Source: a virus
Virus record (IMG/VR): IMGVR_UViG_3300029448_000160
Span: 1-35,832 of that record
Reading direction: 5' to 3' (one strand)
DNA: 35,832 nucleotides
In this document: in pieces, positions 12,295 through 19,865 of the stretch
How positions within the stretch are numbered: position 1 is the stretch's first letter
Layout of the letters: each line of letters begins with the position of its first letter
Translations under genes and position numbers: made by a program
Notes under the pieces: model-generated
Told to the model about the DNA's origin: nothing
Databases searched by the model: none
The model's input: only the letters and a program-made list of their open reading frames with translations

Positions 12295-12324
12295 GTCTTT
12301 TCAAAATAGTCGAGGAGTTGTCTT

Positions 12325-12420
12325 ATGCCTGGTTATGGTTATGGAAGTATGAAACCTAAGAAAAAGAAAAAGAAGGATGAGGAAAGTAAAAAGAAAAAGA
12401 AACCTCGTAAGAAAAAATGA
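12325..12420 (+). CDS. Lysine-rich mini-protein, 31 aa
   Basis: MPGYGYGSMKPKKKKKKDEE onward, ending in PRKKK: about half lysine. First gene of the right arm. GAGGAG lies about 8 nt before ATG 12325 and the stop overlaps the next start (ATGA), so translation is likely real. Such Lys-rich mini-proteins recur in marine phages without known function; DNA or RNA binding is plausible from charge. A second Lys-rich gene occurs at 18969. Confidence 0.65.
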   Translation: MPGYGYGSMKPKKKKKKDEESKKKKKPRKKK

Positions 12421-12665
12421 TAACCTATAGAGGTGAGAAGTTCTCTGGCTATAACAAACCTAAGCGTACTCCAGGCAAGTCTAAAAAGTTTGCTGTTCTT
12501 GCCAAAAAAGGCGACAAGACAAAGTTAGTTAGGTTTGGTGATCCCAATATGTCAATTAAAAAGGATCAACCCAAAAGACGAAAGAGCTTTCGAGCCAGAC
12601 ACAAATGTGATACATCTCCTCCAGATAAACTATCAGCAAGGTACTGGAGTTGTAAAAAGTGGTAA
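12417..12665 (+). CDS. Conserved marine-phage type basic protein, 82 aa
   Basis: Basic protein with a pattern I recognise as recurrent in phages: YRGEKFSGYNKPKRTPGKSK, then VRFGDPNMSIKKDQPKRRK, SFRARHKCD and a C-terminal SARYWSCKKW. Function unknown. The conserved His, Cys and Trp residues and positive charge suggest nucleic-acid or metal binding. ATG 12417 overlaps the preceding stop. Its place right before the terminase genes suggests a packaging or DNA-handling role, which is inference. Confidence 0.8.
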   Translation: MITYRGEKFSGYNKPKRTPGKSKKFAVLAKKGDKTKLVRFGDPNMSIKKDQPKRRKSFRARHKCDTSPPDKLSARYWSCKKW

Positions 12666-12704
12666 CTGCCTCCCTACGTAGTAGGAAAAAGTCAGGAGCA
12701 AAGA

Positions 12705-13094
12705 ATGTCAGAAACAGAAGACGGTCAACAAGAAGTAGTAAAAAAGAAACGAGGGAACCCCAACTTCAAGAAAGGGATGCCAGCGTTAAACCCAACGGGA
12801 AGACCAAAGGGATCACTTAATAAGTACACTAAACTCTCAAGAGAACTTATGTCCTCTAAAGGACCGGAGATTGTAAATAAGGTTATAGAACTAGCACTGG
12901 AGGGTGACAGGCACTGTCTTAAGATGTGCATGGACAGAATTATTCCCACCTCCAAAGCAGTAGAGATAACACACGAACATCAAGACCTTGGCGTTAATAT
13001 TATTATTGAAGGTGTTAAGGCAGTAGAAGCCAAGGAAGCTAAGGAACAAGAAGTATTTGAAGCTGAGTTTCAAGAAGTAGATAAGAATGACTGA
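12705..13094 (+). CDS. DUF5681-like protein, probable small terminase
   Basis: 129 residues. Seen: KKKRGNPNFKKGMPALNPTG and RPKGSLNKYTKLSRELM, the GNP-x-F-x-KG ... NP-x-GRPKGS-x-N signature of DUF5681 proteins, followed by helices (GPEIVNKVIELALEGD, CLKMCMDRIIP) and an acidic tail. The position directly before the large terminase, overlapping it by 8 nt, supports a small terminase role (DNA recognition for packaging). Start at 12705 has AGGAG. A 5-bp-stem hairpin, CCTAC-GTA-GTAGG, lies at 12673-12685 just upstream. Confidence 0.8.
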   Translation: MSETEDGQQEVVKKKRGNPNFKKGMPALNPTGRPKGSLNKYTKLSRELMSSKGPEIVNKVIELALEGDRHCLKMCMDRIIPTSKAVEITHEHQDLGVNIIIEGVKAVEAKEAKEQEVFEAEFQEVDKND

Positions 13095-14367
13095 ACTTAA
13101 AGTTACTCTTCACGATGCTCAGATGGAAATCTTTAAGTCGAGTAAAAGATTTAAAGTAGCTAGTTGCGGTAGAAGATTTGGTAAAAGTTATTTAGCTGCA
13201 TGGGTGTTAATTATTAAGGCACTCCAAAGTGAGGACAAGGATGTCTTCTATGTAGCACCAACATTCCAACAAGCTAAAGATATTCTCTGGTCTATTCTTA
13301 AGGACGTAGGTCAGAATGTAATTAAAAGCACACATGAGAACACCGCAACAATTACTCTGGTCAATGATAGAAAGATATATTTAAAGGGATCAGATAGGCC
13401 AGATACTTTAAGGGGTGTAGGTCTTGCATATGTCGTCATGGACGAGTATGCCTCTATGAAGCCAGAAGTATGGGAGATGATCCTAAGGCCCACACTGGCA
13501 GACGTAAAGGGTGAGGCGTTATTCATAGGAACTCCAGCAGGTAAGAACCACTTTCATAAGTTATGGGTAGATGCTCACCTACCAGAAAACGAGGAACAAT
13601 GGGAAGCATTTCAATTTAACTCTACTGATAATCCTTTTCTTGATCCAGACGAAATAGAAGCAGCAAAGAAAACAATGTCTACTCAGGCATTTCGACAGGA
13701 GTTTGAAGCTACCTTTGAAAGTTTCTCCGGTGGGGTGTTTTTTGAAAAATGGGTTAGGTACGAAGAAGATGAGGAGTTTGAGGAAGATACCGCTTCTAAG
13801 ACAGGCCATTATGTTGTATCGGTTGACCCGGCTGGCTTTGAGAAAGCGGATAAGGGTAGAGGTCTTAAATCTTCCAAACTTGACGAAACGGCAATATCTG
13901 TAGTTAAGATTGCAGGAGACGAGTGGTTAGTTAAAGACATACACCACGGACGTTGGAACATCAAAGAGACTGCCGAAAAGATTATTGATGTATCTGAGGA
14001 AGTCAATGCCACTACAGTAGGAATCGAATCGGGTGCGCTAAAGAATGCCATTATGCCCTACATCGAAGATGAGATGAGAACAAGAGGTAGGTGGATAAAC
14101 ATAACGGACGTAACGCACGGCGGTAAAAAGAAACAAGACAGAATAGTTTGGGCCTTACAAGGCCGTATGGAACATGGAAAAATTAAGTTTCGTAAGGCAG
14201 ACTGGAACCATGAGTTTATTTCACAGATGTTAGACTTTCCAAGTCCACTATCTCACGATGACTTACTAGATTCTTTGGCGTACATAGACCAAGTTTCTGT
14301 AGCTGACTATGCAAGTTCTATAGAGATAGACGAGTGGGAACCATTAGATACGGTATCGGGGTATTAA
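13087..14367 (+). CDS. terL: Terminase large subunit
   Basis: ATP-driven packaging motor and nuclease, 426 residues. ATPase: Walker A GRRFGKS at 28-34, Walker B VVMDEYASM with D119/E120, and the coupling motif IGTPAG at 148-152. Nuclease (RNase H-like): VVSVDPAGF with D247, TVGIESGA downstream, and a late HDDLLDSLAY acidic motif. All motor and nuclease residues are present, so it is intact. It overlaps the small-terminase gene by 8 nt and is followed 3 nt later by the portal gene. Confidence 0.96.
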   Translation: MTELKVTLHDAQMEIFKSSKRFKVASCGRRFGKSYLAAWVLIIKALQSEDKDVFYVAPTFQQAKDILWSILKDVGQNVIKSTHENTATITLVNDRKIYLKGSDRPDTLRGVGLAYVVMDEYASMKPEVWEMILRPTLADVKGEALFIGTPAGKNHFHKLWVDAHLPENEEQWEAFQFNSTDNPFLDPDEIEAAKKTMSTQAFRQEFEATFESFSGGVFFEKWVRYEEDEEFEEDTASKTGHYVVSVDPAGFEKADKGRGLKSSKLDETAISVVKIAGDEWLVKDIHHGRWNIKETAEKIIDVSEEVNATTVGIESGALKNAIMPYIEDEMRTRGRWINITDVTHGGKKKQDRIVWALQGRMEHGKIKFRKADWNHEFISQMLDFPSPLSHDDLLDSLAYIDQVSVADYASSIEIDEWEPLDTVSGY

Positions 14368-14370
14368 TTT

Positions 14371-16320
14371 ATGGATGATTTAGTATACAAAGACCCTCAA
14401 GCATCCCTAGCATCATGGGTAATGAATAAGGTCGAAGAGTGGGAAGACCACCGTAATACTAATTACATGGAAAAATGGGATGAGTACTATCGTATCTGGC
14501 GTGGTATTTGGGCCTACGAAGATAAAACAAGAGAGTCAGAAAACTCCAAACTTATTTCTCCCGCAACACAACAGGCCATTGAGTCCACTGTAGCGGAACT
14601 TGAAGAAGCTATCTTTGGTAGGGATATGTGGTTTGATATTCGTGATGACGTAATGGATCAGAACCCTACGGATATAGCAATTATACGTACTATGCTTCAG
14701 GAAGATATGCAACGGTGTAAAGTAAAGGACCCAATTGTAGAGTCTTTGCTTAACGCTGCTATTTATGGTACTGGCATTGCTAAGTTAAATGTTATAGATG
14801 AAATTGAAAAGGTTCCTACTGAAGCTCAAATACCTGGAACACTTACGACTAATGTTGCTTTACAGGAAAAAGTTATTACTTCTGTAAAGGTAGACGCTTT
14901 GACACCAAAAGAATTTGTAATTGATCCCTGCGTTACTTCAATTGATGATGCACTGGGCGTTGCTCAAATAGTCATTAAGCCAAAATGGGAAATAATGGAG
15001 GGTATGAAAGAAGGTGTATACGAAGATAAACCGCTTGGTGACTTTGACAAAATGGACTTGGGCTACGACGAAGAATATAGTAATGACTTGGGTAGCGAAG
15101 ATAAAGTCAAAATTGTAGAGTACTGGGGACAGGTTCCTAAGAAATACTTAAATGATCGTAGTAGCTCAATGGAAGAAGAGTTTGACTACGAAGATGATGA
15201 ACTAGTAGAATCAGTAGTTGTTATTGCTAATGACCATATTGTACTTAAGGCCGCAGAAAATCCTTATTTAATGGAAGATCGTCCTTTTGTGGCCTTTCAG
15301 CTTGATCGTGTTCCCAACAAGTTTTGGGGGCGAGGGGTGGCAGAAAAGGGGTATAATCCACAAAAGGCTCTTGATGCCGAGCTACGTGCTAGGATTGATG
15401 CTCTTGCCCTTACAACACATCCTATGATGGGTGTGGATGCTACTCGTCTCCCTAGGGGTGTCAAGTTCGAGGTCAAAGCCGGTAAGACAATTCTTACAAA
15501 CGGTGATCCTCGGTCAACCTTGTACCCCTTAAACTTTGGTACTGTCTCTAACACTACGTTTACCGAAGCCGGTGAGTTAGAGCGGATGGTTCAAATGGGT
15601 ACTGGAGCAATGGACAGTGCCAATAGTAACTTCTCGAACCCTAGGAACTCTACTGCTTCTGGAATGTCCATGATACAGGCAGCTTCGATTAAACGACAGA
15701 AGCGTACTATTATGAACTTCCAAGAAAACTTTTTAATTCCTTTAATTGAAAAGTCTGCTTATCGTTATATTCAGTTTTCTCCTGATCGTTATCCAGCAGG
15801 AGACTACAAGTTTAAATCTTATTCCTCAATGGGTATTATGGCTAAGGAACTGGAAATGACTCAAATGATCCAGTTAATGTCAATGACACAACCAGGTACT
15901 CCTCCTCATGCTATGCTCCTTATGTCTATCTTTGAAAACAGTTCTATGTCCAATAGAGATCAAATGAAGGCAGCTATTGCTCAGTCCCTGCAACCTAATC
16001 CTCAAGCACAACAAATGCAACAAATGGTACAACAGCTTGAGCTTATGAAGTTGCAGATGGAAATTGAAGAAATGAAGGCCGGAGCAATGAAGGACATGGC
16101 CCACGCAGCCAAGCTACAGTCCGATGCCCAGGACAAAAACTCTGAATCTGCTATGGCTAAAGTACAGGTTGATCTTGCAGAAAAAATGGCACGTATTGAA
16201 AAACTTAAAGTAGATGCACAAAATGTTCAGTCAGAAACAATGAGGAATATGCCAGAAGTAGAACACTTGCAGTCCGAAACTATTCTTAATTTAGCTAAAG
16301 CAGCCGAAACGGGTAGATAA
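14371..16320 (+). CDS. Portal protein
   Basis: Dodecameric head-to-tail portal, 649 residues, assigned from size, position after terL and sequence character. Seen: an N-terminal YMEKWDEYYRIWRGIWAYED, a central AFQLDRVPNKFWGRGVAEKG and a stem region with DAELRARIDAL, typical of podovirus portals, and a long Met/Gln/Ala-rich coiled-coil C-terminus (from about 520; QMQQMVQQLELMKLQMEIEE) that would project into the head as a barrel. The stop overlaps the next start as TAATG. Confidence 0.92.
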   Translation: MDDLVYKDPQASLASWVMNKVEEWEDHRNTNYMEKWDEYYRIWRGIWAYEDKTRESENSKLISPATQQAIESTVAELEEAIFGRDMWFDIRDDVMDQNPTDIAIIRTMLQEDMQRCKVKDPIVESLLNAAIYGTGIAKLNVIDEIEKVPTEAQIPGTLTTNVALQEKVITSVKVDALTPKEFVIDPCVTSIDDALGVAQIVIKPKWEIMEGMKEGVYEDKPLGDFDKMDLGYDEEYSNDLGSEDKVKIVEYWGQVPKKYLNDRSSSMEEEFDYEDDELVESVVVIANDHIVLKAAENPYLMEDRPFVAFQLDRVPNKFWGRGVAEKGYNPQKALDAELRARIDALALTTHPMMGVDATRLPRGVKFEVKAGKTILTNGDPRSTLYPLNFGTVSNTTFTEAGELERMVQMGTGAMDSANSNFSNPRNSTASGMSMIQAASIKRQKRTIMNFQENFLIPLIEKSAYRYIQFSPDRYPAGDYKFKSYSSMGIMAKELEMTQMIQLMSMTQPGTPPHAMLLMSIFENSSMSNRDQMKAAIAQSLQPNPQAQQMQQMVQQLELMKLQMEIEEMKAGAMKDMAHAAKLQSDAQDKNSESAMAKVQVDLAEKMARIEKLKVDAQNVQSETMRNMPEVEHLQSETILNLAKAAETGR

Positions 16321-16550
16321 TGACTGACAGAGAAATTCTTGAAAAACGTCTTGACTTGTTTAACAGTGATGCCTGGAGTATTTTTATAAAAGAATTAGAG
16401 GACATGGCTCAATCACTAGAAAACATACAGACGATAGAAGATGAGAAGACGCTTTTTCTAAGGAAAGGGCAGGTGGATATGCTAAATATGTTTATTAATT
16501 TAGAGGAAACCACCAAACTAGCGTTGGATCAATTAGAGTTAGACCTTTAA
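16320..16550 (+). CDS. Hypothetical protein, 76 aa
   Basis: Acidic, all-helical small protein (LEKRLDLFNSDAWSIFIKEL near the start, LDQLELDL at the end). No family recognised. Coupled to the portal gene by TAATG and followed by a 51-nt gap before the scaffold gene. Small helical proteins in this position occur in many podoviruses; a role in portal or scaffold assembly is conceivable. Confidence 0.72.
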   Translation: MTDREILEKRLDLFNSDAWSIFIKELEDMAQSLENIQTIEDEKTLFLRKGQVDMLNMFINLEETTKLALDQLELDL

Positions 16551-16601
16551 TCCCAACATATTTTAACTCCATAATCTTTATACAGGACGGAGGTTAGTAC
16601 T

Positions 16602-17390
16602 ATGGATAGTGTTGTTGTAGAACCAGAAGTAGAAGTACAAGAAGGCGAAGAGTATGCGAACATCGAAGAGGCTCCAGTCGTGGAACAACCTCAAGCGGAA
16701 CCGGAGATGGAACTGCCTGACAAGTTTAAGAACAAGTCGATGGAAGACATTATTTCTTCCTACGAAAACTTGGAAAAAGAACTTGGAAGAAAGGGACAAG
16801 AAATAGGGGAACTTCGCAAACTCACAGATGGTATTCTTCAACAACAGATTACCACTAGTCAAAGCGGAACAGAAGCGTTAGAAGAAGAGGATATTGATTT
16901 TTTTGATGACCCTGACAAAGCAGTCAGTAAAGCCATTGAAAATCATCCGAAGTTCCGTCAGTTTGAAGAGCAACAAAAGACACAGCATGTCCAAGTTACA
17001 ACTCAACGACTGAAAGAAGCGCATCCTGATTACGTTGATATCGTAAGTGATTCAAAGTTTCAGGAGTGGGTTCAAGAAAGCCCGATACGTAAACAACTTT
17101 TTGTAGCGGCACATAATTATAATTTAGACTCTGCTTTGGAACTTATAGGTAACTGGAAAGAACGAGCCTTAATTAGTAACACAAGCGAGGCCGAAGCAAA
17201 CAAAGCTGTTGAACGAGAACAAGCTATGAAGGCAGGGAAAGGCGTATCTAGGACTTCTTCAGAATCTACATCCGGTAAGAAAATCTACCGTAGGGCTGAT
17301 CTAATTCGGCTTAAAACAAATGATCCTGAGCGTTATGAAAGTTTACAAGATGAAATTCTTGCGGCTTACGCTGAGGGTCGCGTCAAATAA
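16602..17390 (+). CDS. Capsid scaffolding protein
   Basis: Predicted internal scaffold for head assembly, 262 residues. Seen: acidic Glu/Val/Pro N-terminus, DKFKNKSMEDIISSYENLEK with a coiled coil (ELGRKGQEIGELRKLTDGIL), an acidic mid region, and a basic C-terminus (KKIYRRADLIRLKTNDPERY) of the kind that contacts coat protein. Position between portal and capsid supports this. Start at 16602 follows GGAGG by about 9 nt. Confidence 0.87.
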   Translation: MDSVVVEPEVEVQEGEEYANIEEAPVVEQPQAEPEMELPDKFKNKSMEDIISSYENLEKELGRKGQEIGELRKLTDGILQQQITTSQSGTEALEEEDIDFFDDPDKAVSKAIENHPKFRQFEEQQKTQHVQVTTQRLKEAHPDYVDIVSDSKFQEWVQESPIRKQLFVAAHNYNLDSALELIGNWKERALISNTSEAEANKAVEREQAMKAGKGVSRTSSESTSGKKIYRRADLIRLKTNDPERYESLQDEILAAYAEGRVK

Positions 17391-17413
17391 CTTTATAAAG
17401 AAAGGAGCTAATT

Positions 17414-18337
17414 ATGGCTTTGGGTACTGGTCATCAGACGATTACGACAGCAGCGAATTTTATTCCTGAGTTGTGGTCGGATGAAGTGATTGCTGGGTAC
17501 AAGAAAAATCTTGTTCTCGGTGGTCTTGTCACTAAAATTAATCACGCAGGTAAAAAAGGGGATGCCATTAACATTCCTAAGCCTGTCCGTGGTTCTGCTA
17601 CTGCTAAAGCTGCAAATACTCAAGTAACGCTTCAGGGCGATACTCACGCTACGGTGCAGGTTAGCATTAACAAGCACTATGAATATTCCGTACTTATGGA
17701 AGACATTACGGAAGTTCAGGCTCTCCAGTCTCTTCGTCGTTTCTATACTGACGATGCTGGTTATGCACTTGCAACTCAAGTTGATACCGACTTGTTTGCT
17801 CTTACCGAAGGTTTCCAAGGCGGTGTTGTTGGAGGTACGGGTGCTTCGTTGTACGAAAAAGCTGTCATTGGCGGCGACGGTACGACACTGTACACGGGTA
17901 ACTCTACAAACGCTACGGACATTACGGATGCCGGTATTCGGGCTATGATCTTGAAACTCGACAACGCTGATGTTCCTTCGGATAGCCGTTGCATGGTTAT
18001 CCCTCCGATTGCCGCTAATGATATGCTGGCCATTAACCGTTTTACTGAACAACAGTTTATCGGTAATGGTGAAGCTATCAAGACCGGAAAAATCGGTAGC
18101 ATCTATGGCATGGACGTTTATGTTTCTTCTAACTGCCCGTCCATCAACTCTGACGCCCAGCGTGTCGGTGTCATGATGCACAAGGATGCCCTTTGCTTTG
18201 CGGAGCAGATGGGTGTTCGGTCTCAAACGCAGTACAAGCAAGAGTATCTTGGTGATCTGTTCACCGCCGATACGCTTTACGGCGTTGCGGAACTTCGTGA
18301 TGACGCTGGCGTAGCGTTCGTTGTTCCTGCTACCTAA
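17414..18337 (+). CDS. Major capsid protein
   Basis: Main coat protein, 307 residues, presumably HK97 fold. Seen: FIPELWSDEVIAGYKKNLVL near the N-terminus, INIPKPVRGSATAK, YALATQVDTDLFAL and a C-terminal LYGVAELRDDAGVAFVVPAT, all typical of podovirus-type capsids. A strong AAAGGAG precedes the ATG, and the gene is followed by a stable hairpin, fitting high expression. Long frames on the opposite strand and in other frames are shadows of this gene. Confidence 0.93.
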   Translation: MALGTGHQTITTAANFIPELWSDEVIAGYKKNLVLGGLVTKINHAGKKGDAINIPKPVRGSATAKAANTQVTLQGDTHATVQVSINKHYEYSVLMEDITEVQALQSLRRFYTDDAGYALATQVDTDLFALTEGFQGGVVGGTGASLYEKAVIGGDGTTLYTGNSTNATDITDAGIRAMILKLDNADVPSDSRCMVIPPIAANDMLAINRFTEQQFIGNGEAIKTGKIGSIYGMDVYVSSNCPSINSDAQRVGVMMHKDALCFAEQMGVRSQTQYKQEYLGDLFTADTLYGVAELRDDAGVAFVVPAT

Positions 18338-18346
18338 GTAGTCACA

Positions 18347-18372
18347 GGGAGGCTCTAGTCATAGGGCCTCCC
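18347..18372 (+). terminator. Strong hairpin after capsid gene
   Basis: GGGAGGC (18347-18353) pairs with GCCTCCC (18366-18372). Adding CTA/TAG and a T-G pair makes an 11-bp stem around the loop GTCA. No T run follows, so it is more likely a partial terminator, processing site or mRNA-stabilising element that sets capsid above downstream genes. Confidence 0.6.
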
Positions 18373-18396
18373 ACTACTACAACATAGGGCTAGATT

Positions 18397-18972
18397 ATGA
18401 TTACTTTAGAAGATGCTTTATCGGACACAAGTTATAACCTAGAGCTTGAACGTATTAAAAATAAAATAGCCCGTCTCTATAGCGAACTGCTACTTAAGTC
18501 TTTTAAACAGTCAAACCCCGGAGCTACTGAAGAGCAAATAAATTCTTTTCTAGAGGAAAATGAATTAGAGTTTAAAGGGGACGGGTTTGACGAAGAGGCA
18601 GAAGACCTGCAAAGTTTAATAGACTTACTTATGCACGAGAACGAAGAGCTTGACGAAGTTAAGGAAAAGGACTACGAAAAGCATGACGTTCAAAAAGGAA
18701 GTAAAGCTAAGGAAGTTTCCGAAGGAAGACCGGCTCCTAAAGCCTCAGATATTAAGATTGCAAAAGGGGGATTGTTTACTCCTTCCGATAAAAGAAAGAA
18801 ACCAAAAATTACAGAGATTTCCGTTCCGACACCTACAGGCCGCATTAAGCGAGTGGCGACGGATAATCCTAAAGTTAGCACTCAAAAGTTAAATGCTGTA
18901 TGGGAAAAAGAAAGAGAAAAACTACTTCAGTTAGTACGTGAACGAAACAAGGAATATGGTGTGGTACTATGA
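18397..18972 (+). CDS. Hypothetical structural-region protein, 191 aa
   Basis: Not recognised. Helical, charged N-terminal half (LELERIKNKIARLYSELLLK, then an acidic FKGDGFDEEAEDLQSLIDLL), a Lys/Pro-rich middle and a C-terminal helix (KLNAVWEKEREKLLQLVRER). The location between capsid and fibre genes suggests a head decoration, completion or assembly function, which is inference. The stop overlaps the next start (ATGA). Confidence 0.75.
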   Translation: MITLEDALSDTSYNLELERIKNKIARLYSELLLKSFKQSNPGATEEQINSFLEENELEFKGDGFDEEAEDLQSLIDLLMHENEELDEVKEKDYEKHDVQKGSKAKEVSEGRPAPKASDIKIAKGGLFTPSDKRKKPKITEISVPTPTGRIKRVATDNPKVSTQKLNAVWEKEREKLLQLVRERNKEYGVVL

Positions 18973-19088
18973 AACCAGTAAAAAATAGAACAGCCGGGAA
19001 AATTGTCAAAAAGAAAAAGAAAAAAATGACAGAAGAAAAGAAAAAGAAAAACTTAGCTCGTTGGGCTGGTGAACGGCTTAGGGGTTAG
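18969..19088 (+). CDS. Lysine-rich mini-protein, 39 aa
   Basis: MKPVKNRTAGKIVKKKKKKM, then TEEKKKKNLARWAGERLRG. Highly basic. Start coupled by ATGA to the previous gene; the next gene begins 2 nt after its stop. Function unknown; resembles in character the 31-aa gene at 12325. The dense packing argues it is translated. Confidence 0.62.
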   Translation: MKPVKNRTAGKIVKKKKKKMTEEKKKKNLARWAGERLRG

Positions 19089-19090
19089 TT

Positions 19091-19288
19091 ATGCCTCGTG
19101 GACGAACTAAATCTTTATTTAAACCTGTTCGTAAACCGCCTACGCCTAAATGGTCTCAACAGCAATTGTTTATAAAACTATCGAATCAAAGACAAGATGA
19201 ACGCTCTCCTTTTGATTCGGGAGATGCAGCATTATACGGTAGCGCAAAATCACTTTACGGGATAGCCCGGTATTCATCAAGGAGTTAA
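19091..19288 (+). CDS. Hypothetical basic protein, 65 aa
   Basis: MPRGRTKSLFKPVRKPPTPK start, then a Gln-rich centre and DSGDAALYGSAKSLYGIARY end. Unrecognised. AGGGG lies upstream of ATG 19091. It is AT-moderate and packed between the Lys-rich gene and the fibre genes. Overlapping opposite-strand frames look like shadows. Confidence 0.65.
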   Translation: MPRGRTKSLFKPVRKPPTPKWSQQQLFIKLSNQRQDERSPFDSGDAALYGSAKSLYGIARYSSRS

Positions 19289-19292
19289 ATAA

Positions 19293-19865
19293 ATGAGCGA
19301 TTATACAATCCAAGTTAGCTGGTCCGGTAAAGATGCTCTGGCTGATTCTGATGCAAATAAGATTATTTCTGGTGGAGACTTTAATACGGAGTTTACCGCT
19401 GTTCAAACAGCAGTTAATAGTAAGTATGATTCTAGCGACCTTGGTGTAACTCTTCAACAGTTTGATGCAGCTACGGTTAAAAACGATGAGGCAACTAACT
19501 TTAATGATAATACTGTTTCTCGTCTTAACCTTAAAGACTACGGTGAAGTTACTAATGCTATAGGAGCTACTGGTGGCGGTACTCAAGACATTGACCTGAC
19601 GCTTGGTAACTCAATCAGTGCAACAGTCGATACCAGTGCCAACACCTTCACCTTTAGTAACCCTACTGCCAGTGACGAACAGTGTGGATTTGTTTTGTAC
19701 CTAACCAACGGTGGAAGCCAAACCGTTAACTGGCCAGCAGCGGTAGATTTTGCTGGTGGAACAGCCCCGACTTTAACGACGGCAGGTGTCGATATACTTT
19801 GCTTCACATCGATAGATGCGGGAACTCGCTGGTATGGGTTTGCTGCTGGGCTGGACATGAAATAA
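19293..19865 (+). CDS. Tail fibre-type structural protein, 190 aa
   Basis: Seen: DSDANKIISGGDFNTEFTAV with QTAVNSKYD near the N-terminus and a beta-rich C-terminal half ending TVNWPAAVDFAGGTAPTLTT and GTRWYGFAAGLDMK. That ending is a recurrent fibre/receptor-module motif in marine phages (tryptophan-rich beta repeat, WP-x-x-V-x-(F/W)-x-GG-x-AP-x-LT). Likely a short fibre or fibre tip. AAGGAG precedes the ATG, and the stop is coupled to the LamG fibre gene (TAATG). Confidence 0.82.
   Translation: MSDYTIQVSWSGKDALADSDANKIISGGDFNTEFTAVQTAVNSKYDSSDLGVTLQQFDAATVKNDEATNFNDNTVSRLNLKDYGEVTNAIGATGGGTQDIDLTLGNSISATVDTSANTFTFSNPTASDEQCGFVLYLTNGGSQTVNWPAAVDFAGGTAPTLTTAGVDILCFTSIDAGTRWYGFAAGLDMK

Larger units (their letters stand above)
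11662..12324. other. Non-coding divergent control region (candidate origin)
   Basis: No convincing gene. It separates the leftward and rightward arms and contains a sigma70-like promoter for each, two palindromes of the CTGGGA-TCCCAG type (11734 and 11846), about ten copies of a (C/T)(C/T)TNAGAA-like octamer on the plus strand, a 15-bp tandem repeat, two CTTAAG sites one helical turn apart, and a hairpin before the first right-arm gene. The part from about 12140 to 12290 is AT-rich. Repeats, AT-rich DNA and divergent promoters together fit a replication origin and transcription switch. Confidence 0.7.

Noticed and set aside
17408-18241. 277-aa frame opposite the capsid gene
   Set aside because: Shadow of the capsid gene, which has clear family features and a strong Shine-Dalgarno; no leader for the opposite frame.
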